The translations under genes were made by a program, and so were the position numbers. 64,000 nucleotides of DNA. It comes from Anaerosporobacter faecicola. GTDB lineage: Bacteria > Bacillota > Clostridia > Lachnospirales > Lachnospiraceae. Below, piece by piece: positions 7,975 through 16,739 of the stretch. Under the pieces are notes generated by a model. It did no database searches. It was not told the origin of the DNA and saw only the letters and a list, made by a program, of their open reading frames with translations. Each line of letters begins with the position of its first letter. Positions within the stretch are counted from its first letter, which is position 1. Location: the NCBI RefSeq assembly GCF_012070565.1, contig NZ_JAAQRO010000030.1, positions 124,001 to 188,000 on the forward strand, written 5' to 3'.

Positions 7975-8534
7975 TAGGTAGATTACCAAAAACACTTGTT
8001 GTAGGTGGGACAGAATTTGAAATCAGAACTGATTATCGGGACTGTCTACTAATTTTACAAGTGTTTGATGATCCTGATATGAGCATAGATGAAATGTACG
8101 AATCTATGTTACGTATCTTGTATTATGATCGTAATCTTATCAAGGAAGAGTATACGCAAGAAGCGGTTGAAAAGGCAATTTGGTTTCTGAATTGTGGTGA
8201 CAGGATAGAAGATAGTAAAAAGACATCTAGCAGGCTGTACGATTGGGAACAAGACGAACAAATGATATTCAGTGCAATAAATAAAGTAGCATGTAAGGAA
8301 GTCCGAGAGTGTGAATATGTACATTTTTGGACTTTTATTTCGTACTTTTATGAGATTGGAGAAGGACTCTTCTCTACAGTAATGAATATCAGATCTAAGA
8401 AGAATAAGCATAAGAAACTCGAAAAGCATGAACAGGAGTATTGGAACGAGAACCGTTCTTTATGCGAGCTGAAAAAGAAATATACGCATGAGCAGAAAGT
8501 AGAGATAGACCTTATTAACTCACTATATACGTAA
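7971..8534 (+). CDS. Phage Gp15-family tail protein
   Basis: This 187-aa protein resembles the bacteriophage Gp15 family: VVGGTEFEIRTDYRDCLLILQ at the N-terminus, a WFLNCGD segment near residue 72, and the late YVHFWTFISYFYEIGEGLFSTV motif. The family always lies just before the tape measure and probably serves as the second tail chaperone. It overlaps the previous gene by four bases (ATGA) and ends 16 bases before the tape-measure start. Confidence 0.7.
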   Translation: MIGRLPKTLVVGGTEFEIRTDYRDCLLILQVFDDPDMSIDEMYESMLRILYYDRNLIKEEYTQEAVEKAIWFLNCGDRIEDSKKTSSRLYDWEQDEQMIFSAINKVACKEVRECEYVHFWTFISYFYEIGEGLFSTVMNIRSKKNKHKKLEKHEQEYWNENRSLCELKKKYTHEQKVEIDLINSLYT

Positions 8535-8550
8535 GGAGGTGAGAACATAG

Positions 8551-11511
8551 ATGGCAGATGGAACACTTAAGTTTGATACTAAAGTAGATAATACTGGGTT
8601 CGTTGAAGGTGTACAGAAAATGTCAAGTAAGCAAGTCAAGCTACAGAATGACATTAAAAAGACACAAGCTGAAATGAGCAAGTTAGAAAAGTCTATGAAG
8701 GACATGCAGAATACAAAGGTTCCAACACAAGAATACCAGGATATTCAGAAACAAATTGAGCAGGCAGAATCACAGCTTAACAAGTACCTTGCTACAGAAG
8801 AACGTCTTAAGGCTATTGGTGGAATCAATACAAAGTCAAAATCATGGAAAGTATTACAATACAACATAAATGAAGCTAGGGCAACATTAAATGCTGCAAA
8901 GGCAGATATGGCAGACCTTAGTGCAAGTGGTGGCGATTTTACCATTGGCGGAGATACAACAAAACTAGATGCCATGCAGTCTAAGTATAGGGTCCTATCA
9001 GATCAATTAGAACTGTATAAAATAAAACTTCAAGAAACAAATAGTGCAGAATCAATGAAGAGTGCTAAGAATGTTAAAAGTGCAATAAACAGCAAGCAAT
9101 CTGTTGATCTTGATAAAACAAGCAGTTCTTCAAACAGACTTAATGCTATATTTAACAAACTAAAGATTACTTGTGGAGCTACAGCTAATGGATTAAAGAA
9201 AGTCGGTAATGTTGCAAATGTAGTAAGTCGTTCTTTTGGAACAATAGTTCGTAGTGTAGGCAAAGCAACTTCGGCTGTTGTACGTGGTGGAAAGAGAATG
9301 CTACAGGCAATGAACCCATTGAACGGTATTAAGAATATGTTTAGTGGAATGCTTGGAAGAATGATGATCATGTCATTAGGATTTATGGCATTTACTAAAG
9401 CACTGCAGGGAATTGGTGCAGGAATGTCGGCAGTAATACGAACAAGTCCTCAATTGAGCGCGAATTTGGCTCAAATCAAGGGCAATTTGTACACTGCCTT
9501 CCAACCAATCCTAGAAGCTTGTTTGCCTGCCTTAAATGCCTTATTCAGCGTTTTAGTAAAAGTAACAGCAGCATTAGCACAATTCCTAAGCATGTTGTTT
9601 GGAAAGAGCGTAAAAGCAAGCCAAGCAGCCGCAAAATCACAATATGATCAAGCGAAAGCTCTTGACGCTACAGCAGGAAGTGCAAAAAAAGCAAAGAAAG
9701 AGTTGAAAGGTCTTGCAGACTTTGATGAACTACATAATACGAATAGTACAGACAATTCTTCTGGCGGCGGTGGAGGTGGTGCAGACGGTTCTGGTGTTAC
9801 TCCTGACTTCACTACCCCTATTGATGAAAGTGGTGGTGTTTCAGACTTTGTAAAAGCATTAAAAGAAGCATGGAAAGCATCTGACTTTACCGAAATAGGA
9901 GTTATCATAGGAGAAAAGTTGAACAGCGCGCTAGAATCCATTCCATGGGACGGAATACAAGCCAATTGTAATAAGATTGCGCAGTGCATTGCAACGTTTA
10001 TCAATGGATTCATGAGTGTCAAGAAACTATGGACCAATATTGGTAAAACCATAGGTGAAGGCATAAACACAGCGTTAGGATTTGCTAATACGCTAGTAAA
10101 TACTCTTGATTGGGATAGCCTTGGAAATAGTCTAGGGTTAGCATTTGGCGCGTTATTTGATACCGTAGACTGGGATATGCTTGCTAACACTGTATACGTA
10201 GGACTAAATGGTGTATTTACTGCAATCCGTAGCTTTTTAGAAACCGTAGATTTTGGCACTATAGGGACCAACATAGGTTCATCTATACAAAGCATTTTTA
10301 ACGGTATAGATTGGGCAAATATCGGTATTACTTTAGGAACAGGAATCAATAGCATTACTTCACTTTTCAATAATATGTGTACACAAATAGATTTCATTGG
10401 CATAGGTAGCAACTTTGCGATAAGCCTTAACAATATGATTACTTCAATCAATTGGAATGCACTTGGTAAAACTATATCAAATGGATTCAATCTTGTTATC
10501 CAAAGCTTATATGGATTCGTTACGACATTTGACTGGTCATCATTTGGCACAAGCGTAGGAGAATGTATTAATACCGCATTAACTAACACAGATTGGGTTG
10601 CGTTAGCTGCAGGAGCAAGCGCACTTGTAACAGGACTAATCGATGCAATAGATGGATTTATACGGTCAATTGATTGGGGCTCTATAGGAACTACAATCGG
10701 TGAAATGATTAAAACCATAGACTGGATTGGAATTGCAACAAAATTATTAAATTTGCTTATTAGTGCAGTAAAAGCATTGGCTAATTTGCTTATTGGACTA
10801 GGAAGCAGTTTAGGCGGTTGGATATGGAACGGAATCAAAACTGGATTAGCTTCTATAGGGGCATGGTTCGGCAAAATATTTAGTGGGGCATGGACAAGCG
10901 TAAAAAATGCTTTTACAGGTGTAGGAACATTCTTCGGCGGTGTTAGAGACGGAATAAAGAAAGCATTTAGCGGTATATCTAATTGGTTTAAGACTACATT
11001 TAGTACAGCATGGGAGAACGTAAAGAAGGTGTTCAGCTCTGGTGGTAAAGTATTTACTGGAATCAAAGACGGTATACTAAACGGATTAAAGGCTGTAATA
11101 AACGCACTAATCGGCGGTATTAACAAAGTAATTGCAGTACCTTTCAATGGAATCAATGCAGCACTTAAGAAAATCCATGATATTAACATACTAGGCGCAA
11201 AACCATTCAGCTTCATAGGACAGATTTCAGTGCCTAAGATTCCCGCATTGGCAACTGGTACGGTTGTACCTGCTAACTACGGTAATTTCCTTGCAACCTT
11301 AGGTGATAACAAGAAGGCTCCCGAAGTTGTATCTCCTATTCCTACTATGAAACAAGCTTTTAAAGAAGCGCTTACTGAGATGGGCGGAAGTAGTAACGGA
11401 TCTCCAGTTCAGGTACAAGTTATTATAGGTAAAAAAACGATAATGAATGAAGTTATATCAGCTAATAGCGAAAACTATAAAGCTGGTAAGGTTTCATTTC
11501 AACTAGCTTAG
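8551..11511 (+). CDS. Phage tape measure protein
   Basis: This 986-aa protein is the longest phage gene. Residues 10-80 form a coiled coil (KQVKLQNDIKKTQAEMSKLE). Hydrophobic helices lie around residues 265-350. A Ser/Gly-rich linker follows near 400-430. From about 490 to 735 the protein consists of degenerate repeats of roughly 35-40 residues, each with a D-W/F-x-x-[IL]-G core. The C-terminus has Trp/Phe-rich repeats (GAWFGKIFSGAW). Tape measures set tail length and help DNA pass the membrane. Changing the repeat number should change tail length. Ribosome site: AAGGAGGTGAGAAC. Confidence 0.9.
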   Translation: MADGTLKFDTKVDNTGFVEGVQKMSSKQVKLQNDIKKTQAEMSKLEKSMKDMQNTKVPTQEYQDIQKQIEQAESQLNKYLATEERLKAIGGINTKSKSWKVLQYNINEARATLNAAKADMADLSASGGDFTIGGDTTKLDAMQSKYRVLSDQLELYKIKLQETNSAESMKSAKNVKSAINSKQSVDLDKTSSSSNRLNAIFNKLKITCGATANGLKKVGNVANVVSRSFGTIVRSVGKATSAVVRGGKRMLQAMNPLNGIKNMFSGMLGRMMIMSLGFMAFTKALQGIGAGMSAVIRTSPQLSANLAQIKGNLYTAFQPILEACLPALNALFSVLVKVTAALAQFLSMLFGKSVKASQAAAKSQYDQAKALDATAGSAKKAKKELKGLADFDELHNTNSTDNSSGGGGGGADGSGVTPDFTTPIDESGGVSDFVKALKEAWKASDFTEIGVIIGEKLNSALESIPWDGIQANCNKIAQCIATFINGFMSVKKLWTNIGKTIGEGINTALGFANTLVNTLDWDSLGNSLGLAFGALFDTVDWDMLANTVYVGLNGVFTAIRSFLETVDFGTIGTNIGSSIQSIFNGIDWANIGITLGTGINSITSLFNNMCTQIDFIGIGSNFAISLNNMITSINWNALGKTISNGFNLVIQSLYGFVTTFDWSSFGTSVGECINTALTNTDWVALAAGASALVTGLIDAIDGFIRSIDWGSIGTTIGEMIKTIDWIGIATKLLNLLISAVKALANLLIGLGSSLGGWIWNGIKTGLASIGAWFGKIFSGAWTSVKNAFTGVGTFFGGVRDGIKKAFSGISNWFKTTFSTAWENVKKVFSSGGKVFTGIKDGILNGLKAVINALIGGINKVIAVPFNGINAALKKIHDINILGAKPFSFIGQISVPKIPALATGTVVPANYGNFLATLGDNKKAPEVVSPIPTMKQAFKEALTEMGGSSNGSPVQVQVIIGKKTIMNEVISANSENYKAGKVSFQLA

Positions 11512-11523
11512 AAAGGGGATAGT

Positions 11524-11943
11524 ATGGGAACATTTCAAGGATATCTAGTTAAGAATAACACAAACAATACTATCCTCGATAACTCGATTCTAGCAGAGGA
11601 AGGTTACAAGAGTAATCCAGATCAGCAGACGGACGAGGATAGTTACACAGATGGAGACGGCAAACTCCACAGAAATATATTAAGTCATTTACGGTCCAAG
11701 ATATGGATTAAGACACTAGAGCTTAGTGAAACTAATAAAACTCATATACAGACTGTATTTCCAAGTCGTACAACAGTAAATATTACATACTGGAATGACG
11801 AACGTAACGACTATGTATCAGGGGATTTTTATATCCCAGATATTGATTGGGTAATAAAGAACATCAAAGTAGGAGGAACAACAAGTAATCCTACTTACAC
11901 AAGAACGTATTCAGCAATCGACCTAACGCTGATTGAATACTAG
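11524..11943 (+). CDS. Phage distal-tail region protein (DUF6711-like)
   Basis: This 139-aa protein follows the tape measure and precedes the tail-tip protein, where the distal tail (Dit) subunit is usually found. It is beta-rich with a Trp in YWNDERNDYVSGDFYIPDIDW that fits the DUF6711 proteins of clostridial phages. It may be the Dit or a tail hub component. The ribosome site is AAAGGGGATAGT. Confidence 0.5.
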   Translation: MGTFQGYLVKNNTNNTILDNSILAEEGYKSNPDQQTDEDSYTDGDGKLHRNILSHLRSKIWIKTLELSETNKTHIQTVFPSRTTVNITYWNDERNDYVSGDFYIPDIDWVIKNIKVGGTTSNPTYTRTYSAIDLTLIEY

Positions 11944-11957
11944 AAAGGGGAGATAAT

Positions 11958-14210
11958 TTGCTTGATATATCCACAGAGTTAAAGAACTTATATAAGACCG
12001 ATTATCTTCCTTATCGGTCAGCGCCGATACAGAAAAACTTAACATTTACTTTTACGGATCACGAGTTAGTAATAACAAATACGCAAGTTGTAGCAAATAG
12101 CTTTAGTTTATCAGAATCACTTAATTCTAGTGAAGATTTGGTATTTGGTTCGTGCGAATCAGCTTGTTTAAAGGTAAAATTTGCAGATGTAACACAAGAT
12201 TTGAAAGATAGGACATTTACACTTACTCAAACTGTAAATAATACAGTAATTAAGTTAGGGACGTTCACAGTAGATAGTGCAGTCAAAGAAGATGAAAGAC
12301 GATTTGTCACAATAACAGCTTACGACAACATGCGTAAGTTTGATAAAGATGTTATTGAATGGTATAACGGATTAACTCTTCCAATGGCACTAAAAGCGTT
12401 CAGGCAGTCTCTTTGTACGTATTGTGGTGTTGAATATGAAGATAGTGACTTACCAAACGACACAATGAATGTTGAACGAACCATAAGTGCAAATACTCTT
12501 AATGGTTTAGAAGTGTTAAGATGTTGCGAAGCTATCAATGGAGCATTTGGACACATCAATCGTGATGGGAAATTGGCTCATATCGTGCTTAAACAATCAA
12601 CGGTAGATGAAACGATACCTAGTAGCACTTTTAAAGGCGATAGGCTGAAATACGAGAAGTACAGTACTACTCCAATCGACAAATTGCAAATACTACAAGA
12701 AGATGGAGACATCGGAGCAATCGTTGGCGCAGGAACTAACTGTTATCAGATACAAGACAATATGCTTGTGTATGGCAAGAGTGCATCATCACTACAAACT
12801 ATTGCTGATAATGTATCTTCTAACATAATTGGTGTAACATATGTACCTTTCACTTGTGAATTACTAGGCTTGCCTTATATAGAGGTTGGTGACAGAGTAA
12901 CTCTTAACAATACAGTTACTTCTTATATACTCACAAGGGAAATGAGTGGTATTCAATCGTTATCAGATTCTTTTGAATCACAAGGAAATAAAGAGATTAC
13001 ACAAGTCACATCGGTTAATACAGAGGTAAGACAGTTAAAAAGCAAGACAAACGTACTTACACGTACGGTTGAAAGCATGAATAGCAAGGTATCAGAAGTA
13101 TATGAGAACACACATGTTTTATTACCTGGTAATTGGTATCCTGATAATACAATATTACCTTGCGAAAACCTTATTACAAATCTGCGTAAAGAACTTTATA
13201 CAGAGATTAACCAAACAGCTACAAGCTTAACAACAGAGGTTAATAACGTATCTGAACAGTTAAATAGTAAGATTGAGCAGACAGCTACAAGCATCAATGC
13301 TACTGTTTCTAATCTAGCAGCCAATACCTCTGCGCAATTTCAAATAACTAGTGATGAGATAAGTAGTAAGGTTGAGAAAGACGGTATTATATCAGCTATT
13401 AATCAAAGTGCAGAGAGTGTAACTATCAATGCTAATAAGATTAACCTACAAGGGTATGTAACATACACTGGGTTATCAGATGGAACTACTACAATTGACG
13501 GTGGGTGTATTAAGACTGGAACTATATTAGCAGATCGAGTAAGAGGTGGTACATTATCTGGAGTTGATGTTGTAGGAAATACTATTTCAGCCGAAGAATT
13601 TAAATCAGGATTAGGTTCGTTTTATTCTTTTTTAAACAGTGGTGGTTTAGTAGTTAATGGTGGCGGATACGGAAGCGTTGACATAGGATATAACTATATT
13701 ACCGTAAACGGTTCTGGTGTTAGTACAGAAGGACATTCGCATTATTCAACTTCAATAAATACTTCGCTTACTTCTTATGGTAATATTAGTTTCAATGGTG
13801 AGAATGGTGCTAGTGTAACTTATGTACAGAATAATTTCCAACGTATATCAAGTTCAGATGCAAGGCTTAAATACAATATACAATCACTAGATGATACTTT
13901 GGAATTGTTTTACAAAGATTTAAAATCAAAATCGTATAGATTTAAAGATAGACAAGTTGACAATAACATTCATTATGGATTATTAGCTCAAGAGATATTA
14001 ACACTCATAGATAAATACAAGTTACCTAATGACATAAATTTAGTAGAAGAATATGAATGTAGAGATTACATGGACGAGGGAATGTATATTAATAATGGTA
14101 AAGCATATCGCGTTAATTACGAAGAGTTACATGCTTTGCACATATACATGATACAGAAACTTTATAAAAGAGTAGAAGAATTGGAGGAAAAGCATGCAAA
14201 TAGGAATTAA
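11958..14210 (+). CDS. Phage tail-tip protein with C-terminal peptidase S74 chaperone
   Basis: This 750-aa protein combines a tail-hub-like N-terminal half (about 1-350) with a coiled-coil and beta-helical stalk (about 350-600) and a C-terminal intramolecular chaperone. The chaperone begins with SSDARLKYNIQSLDD near residue 632, the peptidase-S74 signature. There the Ser of SSD and the following Lys form the self-cleavage dyad known for endosialidase-type chaperones. The domain trimerises the spike and is then released. The TTG start follows GAAAGGGGAGATAA. The 3' end overlaps the next small gene by 17 bases. The receptor and any enzymatic activity of the stalk are unknown. Confidence 0.8.
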   Translation: MLDISTELKNLYKTDYLPYRSAPIQKNLTFTFTDHELVITNTQVVANSFSLSESLNSSEDLVFGSCESACLKVKFADVTQDLKDRTFTLTQTVNNTVIKLGTFTVDSAVKEDERRFVTITAYDNMRKFDKDVIEWYNGLTLPMALKAFRQSLCTYCGVEYEDSDLPNDTMNVERTISANTLNGLEVLRCCEAINGAFGHINRDGKLAHIVLKQSTVDETIPSSTFKGDRLKYEKYSTTPIDKLQILQEDGDIGAIVGAGTNCYQIQDNMLVYGKSASSLQTIADNVSSNIIGVTYVPFTCELLGLPYIEVGDRVTLNNTVTSYILTREMSGIQSLSDSFESQGNKEITQVTSVNTEVRQLKSKTNVLTRTVESMNSKVSEVYENTHVLLPGNWYPDNTILPCENLITNLRKELYTEINQTATSLTTEVNNVSEQLNSKIEQTATSINATVSNLAANTSAQFQITSDEISSKVEKDGIISAINQSAESVTINANKINLQGYVTYTGLSDGTTTIDGGCIKTGTILADRVRGGTLSGVDVVGNTISAEEFKSGLGSFYSFLNSGGLVVNGGGYGSVDIGYNYITVNGSGVSTEGHSHYSTSINTSLTSYGNISFNGENGASVTYVQNNFQRISSSDARLKYNIQSLDDTLELFYKDLKSKSYRFKDRQVDNNIHYGLLAQEILTLIDKYKLPNDINLVEEYECRDYMDEGMYINNGKAYRVNYEELHALHIYMIQKLYKRVEELEEKHANRN

Positions 14211-14418
14211 TTTAGCAACAGCAAGGTTTAAAAATGAGGTAATTAAGTTAGTTAACGAAAGCGGACTTCCTCCAACTATCGCATCGGTTGTACTTGGAGA
14301 AGTCAAAGGAACGGTAGATATACAAGCTGATAAAGTAATTGCAGCCGAAGAAAAGAAGTACAACGAGGACTTAGCAAAGGAGAGTGAGAAAGATGGCGAA
14401 GAGATATGCAAGGCTTAA
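14194..14418 (+). CDS. Small phage tail-region protein, 74 aa
   Basis: The ATG lies inside the end of the tail-tip gene, preceded by GGAGGAAAAGC. The product has a hydrophobic helix pattern around NEVIKLVNESGLPPTIASVVLGEVKG and an acidic, Lys-rich tail. Small proteins of this type often stand between tail tip and fibre genes, but I know no function. Its end overlaps the start of the fibre gene by 26 bases. Confidence 0.55.
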   Translation: MQIGINLATARFKNEVIKLVNESGLPPTIASVVLGEVKGTVDIQADKVIAAEEKKYNEDLAKESEKDGEEICKA

Positions 14419-14857
14419 CTGGAATAGTACAAGTACTTACGTAAGTCCTGATAACCTTAACAAAATGGACAAAGGTATTGATGATTGCGATAATGCAATT
14501 GAAACGCTAAACACACAGGTTAATACGCTAAATAATAATTTGATGAATGAATCCACTAAGGATTTTGTAGTATCTGATTTCAGTTTATCGTCAATAATTC
14601 AACTAGATAATTGTTATGCTCAACGTAAAGGTAAACACATAAATCTAAGACTAACATTTTATAATAATGCAATTATCCCATATAATACTAGCATTATAAC
14701 CTTACCTCAGCTATATCGCCCTGCTAAACCAGTGAAAACGTTTTTCGCATCGAACAACAGTGTTATAAACTATGCAACCGTTGGAACTGATGGCACGGTT
14801 AAATGTGATGGCGACATAGCAATTAATGTATGGTCATTCATCTACATAAGTTATTAA
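14393..14857 (+). CDS. Phage tail fibre / receptor-binding protein, current C-terminus
   Basis: The start chosen is ATG 14393, ten bases after AAGGAG; an upstream GTG is too close to the ribosome site. The 154-aa product has a short N-terminal anchor (residues 1-30), a small coiled coil ending in NTLNNNL (residues 44-50), then a beta-rich tip of about 100 residues ending in FIYISY. The 14 bases coding for LNNN and part of L recur in inverted orientation at 15125-15138, in frame with a different tip on the minus strand. The tip beyond residue 50 may therefore be exchangeable by inversion. Function is inferred from position and form. Confidence 0.65.
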   Translation: MAKRYARLNWNSTSTYVSPDNLNKMDKGIDDCDNAIETLNTQVNTLNNNLMNESTKDFVVSDFSLSSIIQLDNCYAQRKGKHINLRLTFYNNAIIPYNTSIITLPQLYRPAKPVKTFFASNNSVINYATVGTDGTVKCDGDIAINVWSFIYISY

Positions 14858-15138
14858 TTAGCTATTTACTCGAATACTCTCCATGTTCCGAACGTCTTTG
14901 TACTTATTTGCATCATATTATATGCGAATCTGGAGTATCCTAGCTGCCCACAAAATAATGATGCAAAATCACCACTTACAATAGCGAAAACATTGTATGC
15001 ATCGCCTGCTTGATTTTGAGTTGGGAAATGAGCTTTATTATTTTCGTTTAAAGTTATTGTATACACTCCACTACTAGTAATCCAATCTAACCAATCTAGT
15101 TGTTGTGGAACAAATACATTGTTTAAATTATTATTTAG
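14528..15138. repeat. Candidate invertible segment bounded by 14-bp inverted repeats
   Basis: CTAAATAATAATTT occurs at 14528-14541 on the + strand and at 15125-15138 on the - strand. The two copies have the same reading-frame phase: each encodes L-N-N-N and the start of L. The bases beyond are partly alike (AATGNAT four bases on). Between them the two tip-coding segments run tail to tail, with stops eight bases apart. Inversion would fuse the fibre N-terminus to the minus-strand tip. The core is AT-rich and low in complexity, so chance must be considered. Confidence 0.5.
14866..15138 (-). other. Silent alternative tail-fibre tip (no start codon or RBS)
   Basis: The minus strand is open from the inverted repeat to a stop at 14866 (90 codons). 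It encodes a sequence like phage fibre tips or pyocin knobs: a GVYTITLN strand, a mid region with AYNVFAIVSG, and the ending TKTFGTWRVFE, a pattern common at fibre C-termini. No ribosome site or proper start precedes it, and it opposes the operon, so it should be silent in this orientation. Joined to the + strand N-terminus through the repeat it would give a 135-aa protein. A plain gene remnant is the main alternative. Confidence 0.55.
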
Positions 15139-15168
15139 AGAACATAACGAATAGAAAGGAGTGATATT

Positions 15169-15597
15169 TTGATAGAAAAAATCACATTTGGCACCACGAA
15201 TGTTACACCAAAGAGAATCTTAGAAAACTCTGAATCTCTTACGATTACTTTTGAATCAAGCTTAACTTATGAGCAGATTAAAACACTATTATCAAACAAG
15301 GATAATACAAGAGTAATTACATACACAAGAGATTCGGAAGGACAGACACCTTATACACACAACTACAACGGTTATACGGTCCTACAACCGACGATTGGAG
15401 TAGGTGAAGGCGAATATACAGTTACGCTTAATCAGCCTAACTTACAGCAGAAATACGATGAACTAAAGGAAGAGAACGAACAACTAAAGGCATATAAGGT
15501 TGCATTAGAAGAAAGAATTACAATAGCAGAAGGCTGTATTCTTGAATTAAGTGAGGTTATATATGCAACAGAAACTACAACGGAAGGTGGTGAATAG
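15169..15597 (+). CDS. Phage hypothetical protein with C-terminal coiled coil
   Basis: This 142-aa protein starts at TTG after GAAAGGAGTGATAT. Residues 1-90 are beta-rich; residues 95-125 form a Glu/Lys/Leu coiled coil (QQKYDELKEENEQLKAYKVA). It lies between the fibre and the lysis genes, where fibre-assembly or baseplate accessory proteins are frequent. I recognise no family. Confidence 0.6.
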   Translation: MIEKITFGTTNVTPKRILENSESLTITFESSLTYEQIKTLLSNKDNTRVITYTRDSEGQTPYTHNYNGYTVLQPTIGVGEGEYTVTLNQPNLQQKYDELKEENEQLKAYKVALEERITIAEGCILELSEVIYATETTTEGGE

Positions 15598-15598
15598 T

Positions 15599-15742
15599 AT
15601 GGTAGCATTATTATGGGCAAACAAGATTATTGCACTAGAAAAGACTTTTAGTGATGTTCCTGCAGGGTTAAAAAAGCAAGTTGCTAAAGAATTGAAACTA
15701 GCAGGCTGTGAAGAACTAATCACAGAAGAAAAATACAAATAA
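15599..15742 (+). CDS. XkdX / CD1375-like small phage protein, 47 aa
   Basis: The ATG at 15599 follows GGAAGGTGGTGA. The product (LLWANKIIALEKTFSDVPAG...) fits the short XkdX-like family that precedes the lysis genes in many Firmicute phages and ends with a small helical hairpin. A GTG further upstream would extend it into the preceding gene and has no ribosome site. Function unknown. Confidence 0.6.
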   Translation: MVALLWANKIIALEKTFSDVPAGLKKQVAKELKLAGCEELITEEKYK

Positions 15743-15752
15743 AAATAATAAA

Positions 15753-15784
15753 GGCGGTTACTGTAAAAGGTAATCGTCTTTTTA
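15753..15784 (+). terminator. Intrinsic terminator before lysis genes
   Basis: GGCGGTTAC pairs with GTAATCGTC (two G-U pairs) around an 8-base loop, followed by TTTTTAG. It separates structural genes from the lysis cassette. Confidence 0.7.
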
Positions 15785-15811
15785 GTTGCATTGAGCAACG
15801 GAAAGGAATTT

Positions 15812-16078
15812 ATGCCAGAGAATAATTTTGAGAGAGAAGTATTAGATAGACTTACGAAAATAGAAGTCAAGCTAGATTCCTACGACAAGATAAAGGATCA
15901 AGTTTATGAGAACCAGAGAACAATCATAAAGTTGTATGAGAAGTCTGAGCAACAACAAAAGGATATAAATGATTTGGTCGAACGCAACAAATGGCTTGCT
16001 AGAGCTATAGCAGGCGCAGTAATAACAGCAGGAATAGGTATCGTTGTATGCTTTATTAAAATTGGAATAGGGGTGTAA
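15812..16078 (+). CDS. XhlA-type haemolysin/holin partner
   Basis: This 88-aa protein has an amphipathic coiled-coil N-terminus (residues 5-60, DRLTKIEVKLDSY...) and one C-terminal membrane helix (about 63-86), the layout of the XhlA family. XhlA-like proteins act with a holin in phage lysis. The start at ATG 15812 is chosen for its GAAAGGAATT ribosome site, rather than an upstream TTG. It ends two bases before the holin gene. Confidence 0.75.
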   Translation: MPENNFEREVLDRLTKIEVKLDSYDKIKDQVYENQRTIIKLYEKSEQQQKDINDLVERNKWLARAIAGAVITAGIGIVVCFIKIGIGV

Positions 16079-16080
16079 TT

Positions 16081-16278
16081 ATGATAAAAGAGAAAGTAGC
16101 AAAACTAATTAATGTAAAATCGCTCGTTACAATAACGCTTACTGCAGCATTTACATATCTAAGCGTTACTGGAACAGTAAGTGCATCACAATTTGTCGAG
16201 ATTTTCTTAATGGTAATTGGATTCTACTTCGGAACGCAAAGCAAGAAAGAAGGTGCCACAGATGAAAACAAGCAATAA
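16081..16278 (+). CDS. Phage holin
   Basis: This 65-aa protein has two short hydrophobic segments (about residues 14-32 and 37-52) and a charged C-terminus. Together with its position between XhlA and the endolysin, this marks it as the holin that opens the membrane. It overlaps the endolysin gene by 17 bases. Confidence 0.75.
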   Translation: MIKEKVAKLINVKSLVTITLTAAFTYLSVTGTVSASQFVEIFLMVIGFYFGTQSKKEGATDENKQ

Positions 16279-16708
16279 AGGAATCAAGCTTATAACCTCG
16301 TTTGAGGGATATAGAAACAAGGCTTACAAGTGCCCCGCAGGAGTTTGGACAATCGGTTATGGAACTACAGTATATCCGAGCGGTAAGAAAGTAAAAAGCG
16401 GAGATACATGTACAAAGAAGCAAGCAATCGCATACTTAAAACATGATCTAGAGAAATTCGAGAAGATTGTTGCTAAGAAGGTTAACGTAAAGAAGTTGAA
16501 TCAGAACCAATTTGATGCGCTTGTGTCGTTTGCTTACAACACAGGTACAGTCGGAGTTACGATGTGCGCTTGTATCAAGGTTAAAAACTATAAAGGTTGT
16601 GCAAAGTCTATGTTATCGTGGAACAAGACTACTGTAAACGGGAAGAAAGTTGTGCTAGCAGGACTTACTAGAAGAAGAAAAGCAGAATCGGATCTATTCT
16701 TATCATAA
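16262..16708 (+). CDS. Endolysin, GH24 (T4-type) lysozyme
   Basis: The start chosen is ATG 16262 (148 aa), after AAAGAAGG inside the holin gene. The sequence shows the GH24 core: SFEGYR with catalytic Glu15, then CPAGVWTIGYGTT. The site usually filled by the second carboxylate of T4 lysozyme is Cys in the CPAG segment, as in a known subgroup of phage lysozymes. FDALVSFAYNTG and GLTRRRKAE follow in order. It cleaves peptidoglycan glycan strands after the holin acts. No separate wall-binding domain is present. Confidence 0.9.
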   Translation: MKTSNKGIKLITSFEGYRNKAYKCPAGVWTIGYGTTVYPSGKKVKSGDTCTKKQAIAYLKHDLEKFEKIVAKKVNVKKLNQNQFDALVSFAYNTGTVGVTMCACIKVKNYKGCAKSMLSWNKTTVNGKKVVLAGLTRRRKAESDLFLS

Positions 16709-16714
16709 TAAAAA

Positions 16715-16739
16715 ACAACCCTCGTTAATCGGGGGTTGT
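16715..16739. terminator. Bidirectional terminator between endolysin and moron gene
   Basis: ACAACCC pairs with GGGTTGT over an 11-base loop, flanked by A-rich and T-rich stretches on both sides. It lies in the convergent gap and overlaps the stop of the minus-strand gene. Confidence 0.65.

Noticed and set aside
7960..7980. Programmed frameshift between the two tail chaperones
   Set aside because: No slippery heptamer is visible; the ATGA overlap explains coupling by reinitiation.
9648..11216. 522-codon minus-strand open frame
   Set aside because: It is antisense to the tape-measure gene, Pro/Ile/Ser-rich, and without a ribosome site; it arises from the repeat-rich coding strand.
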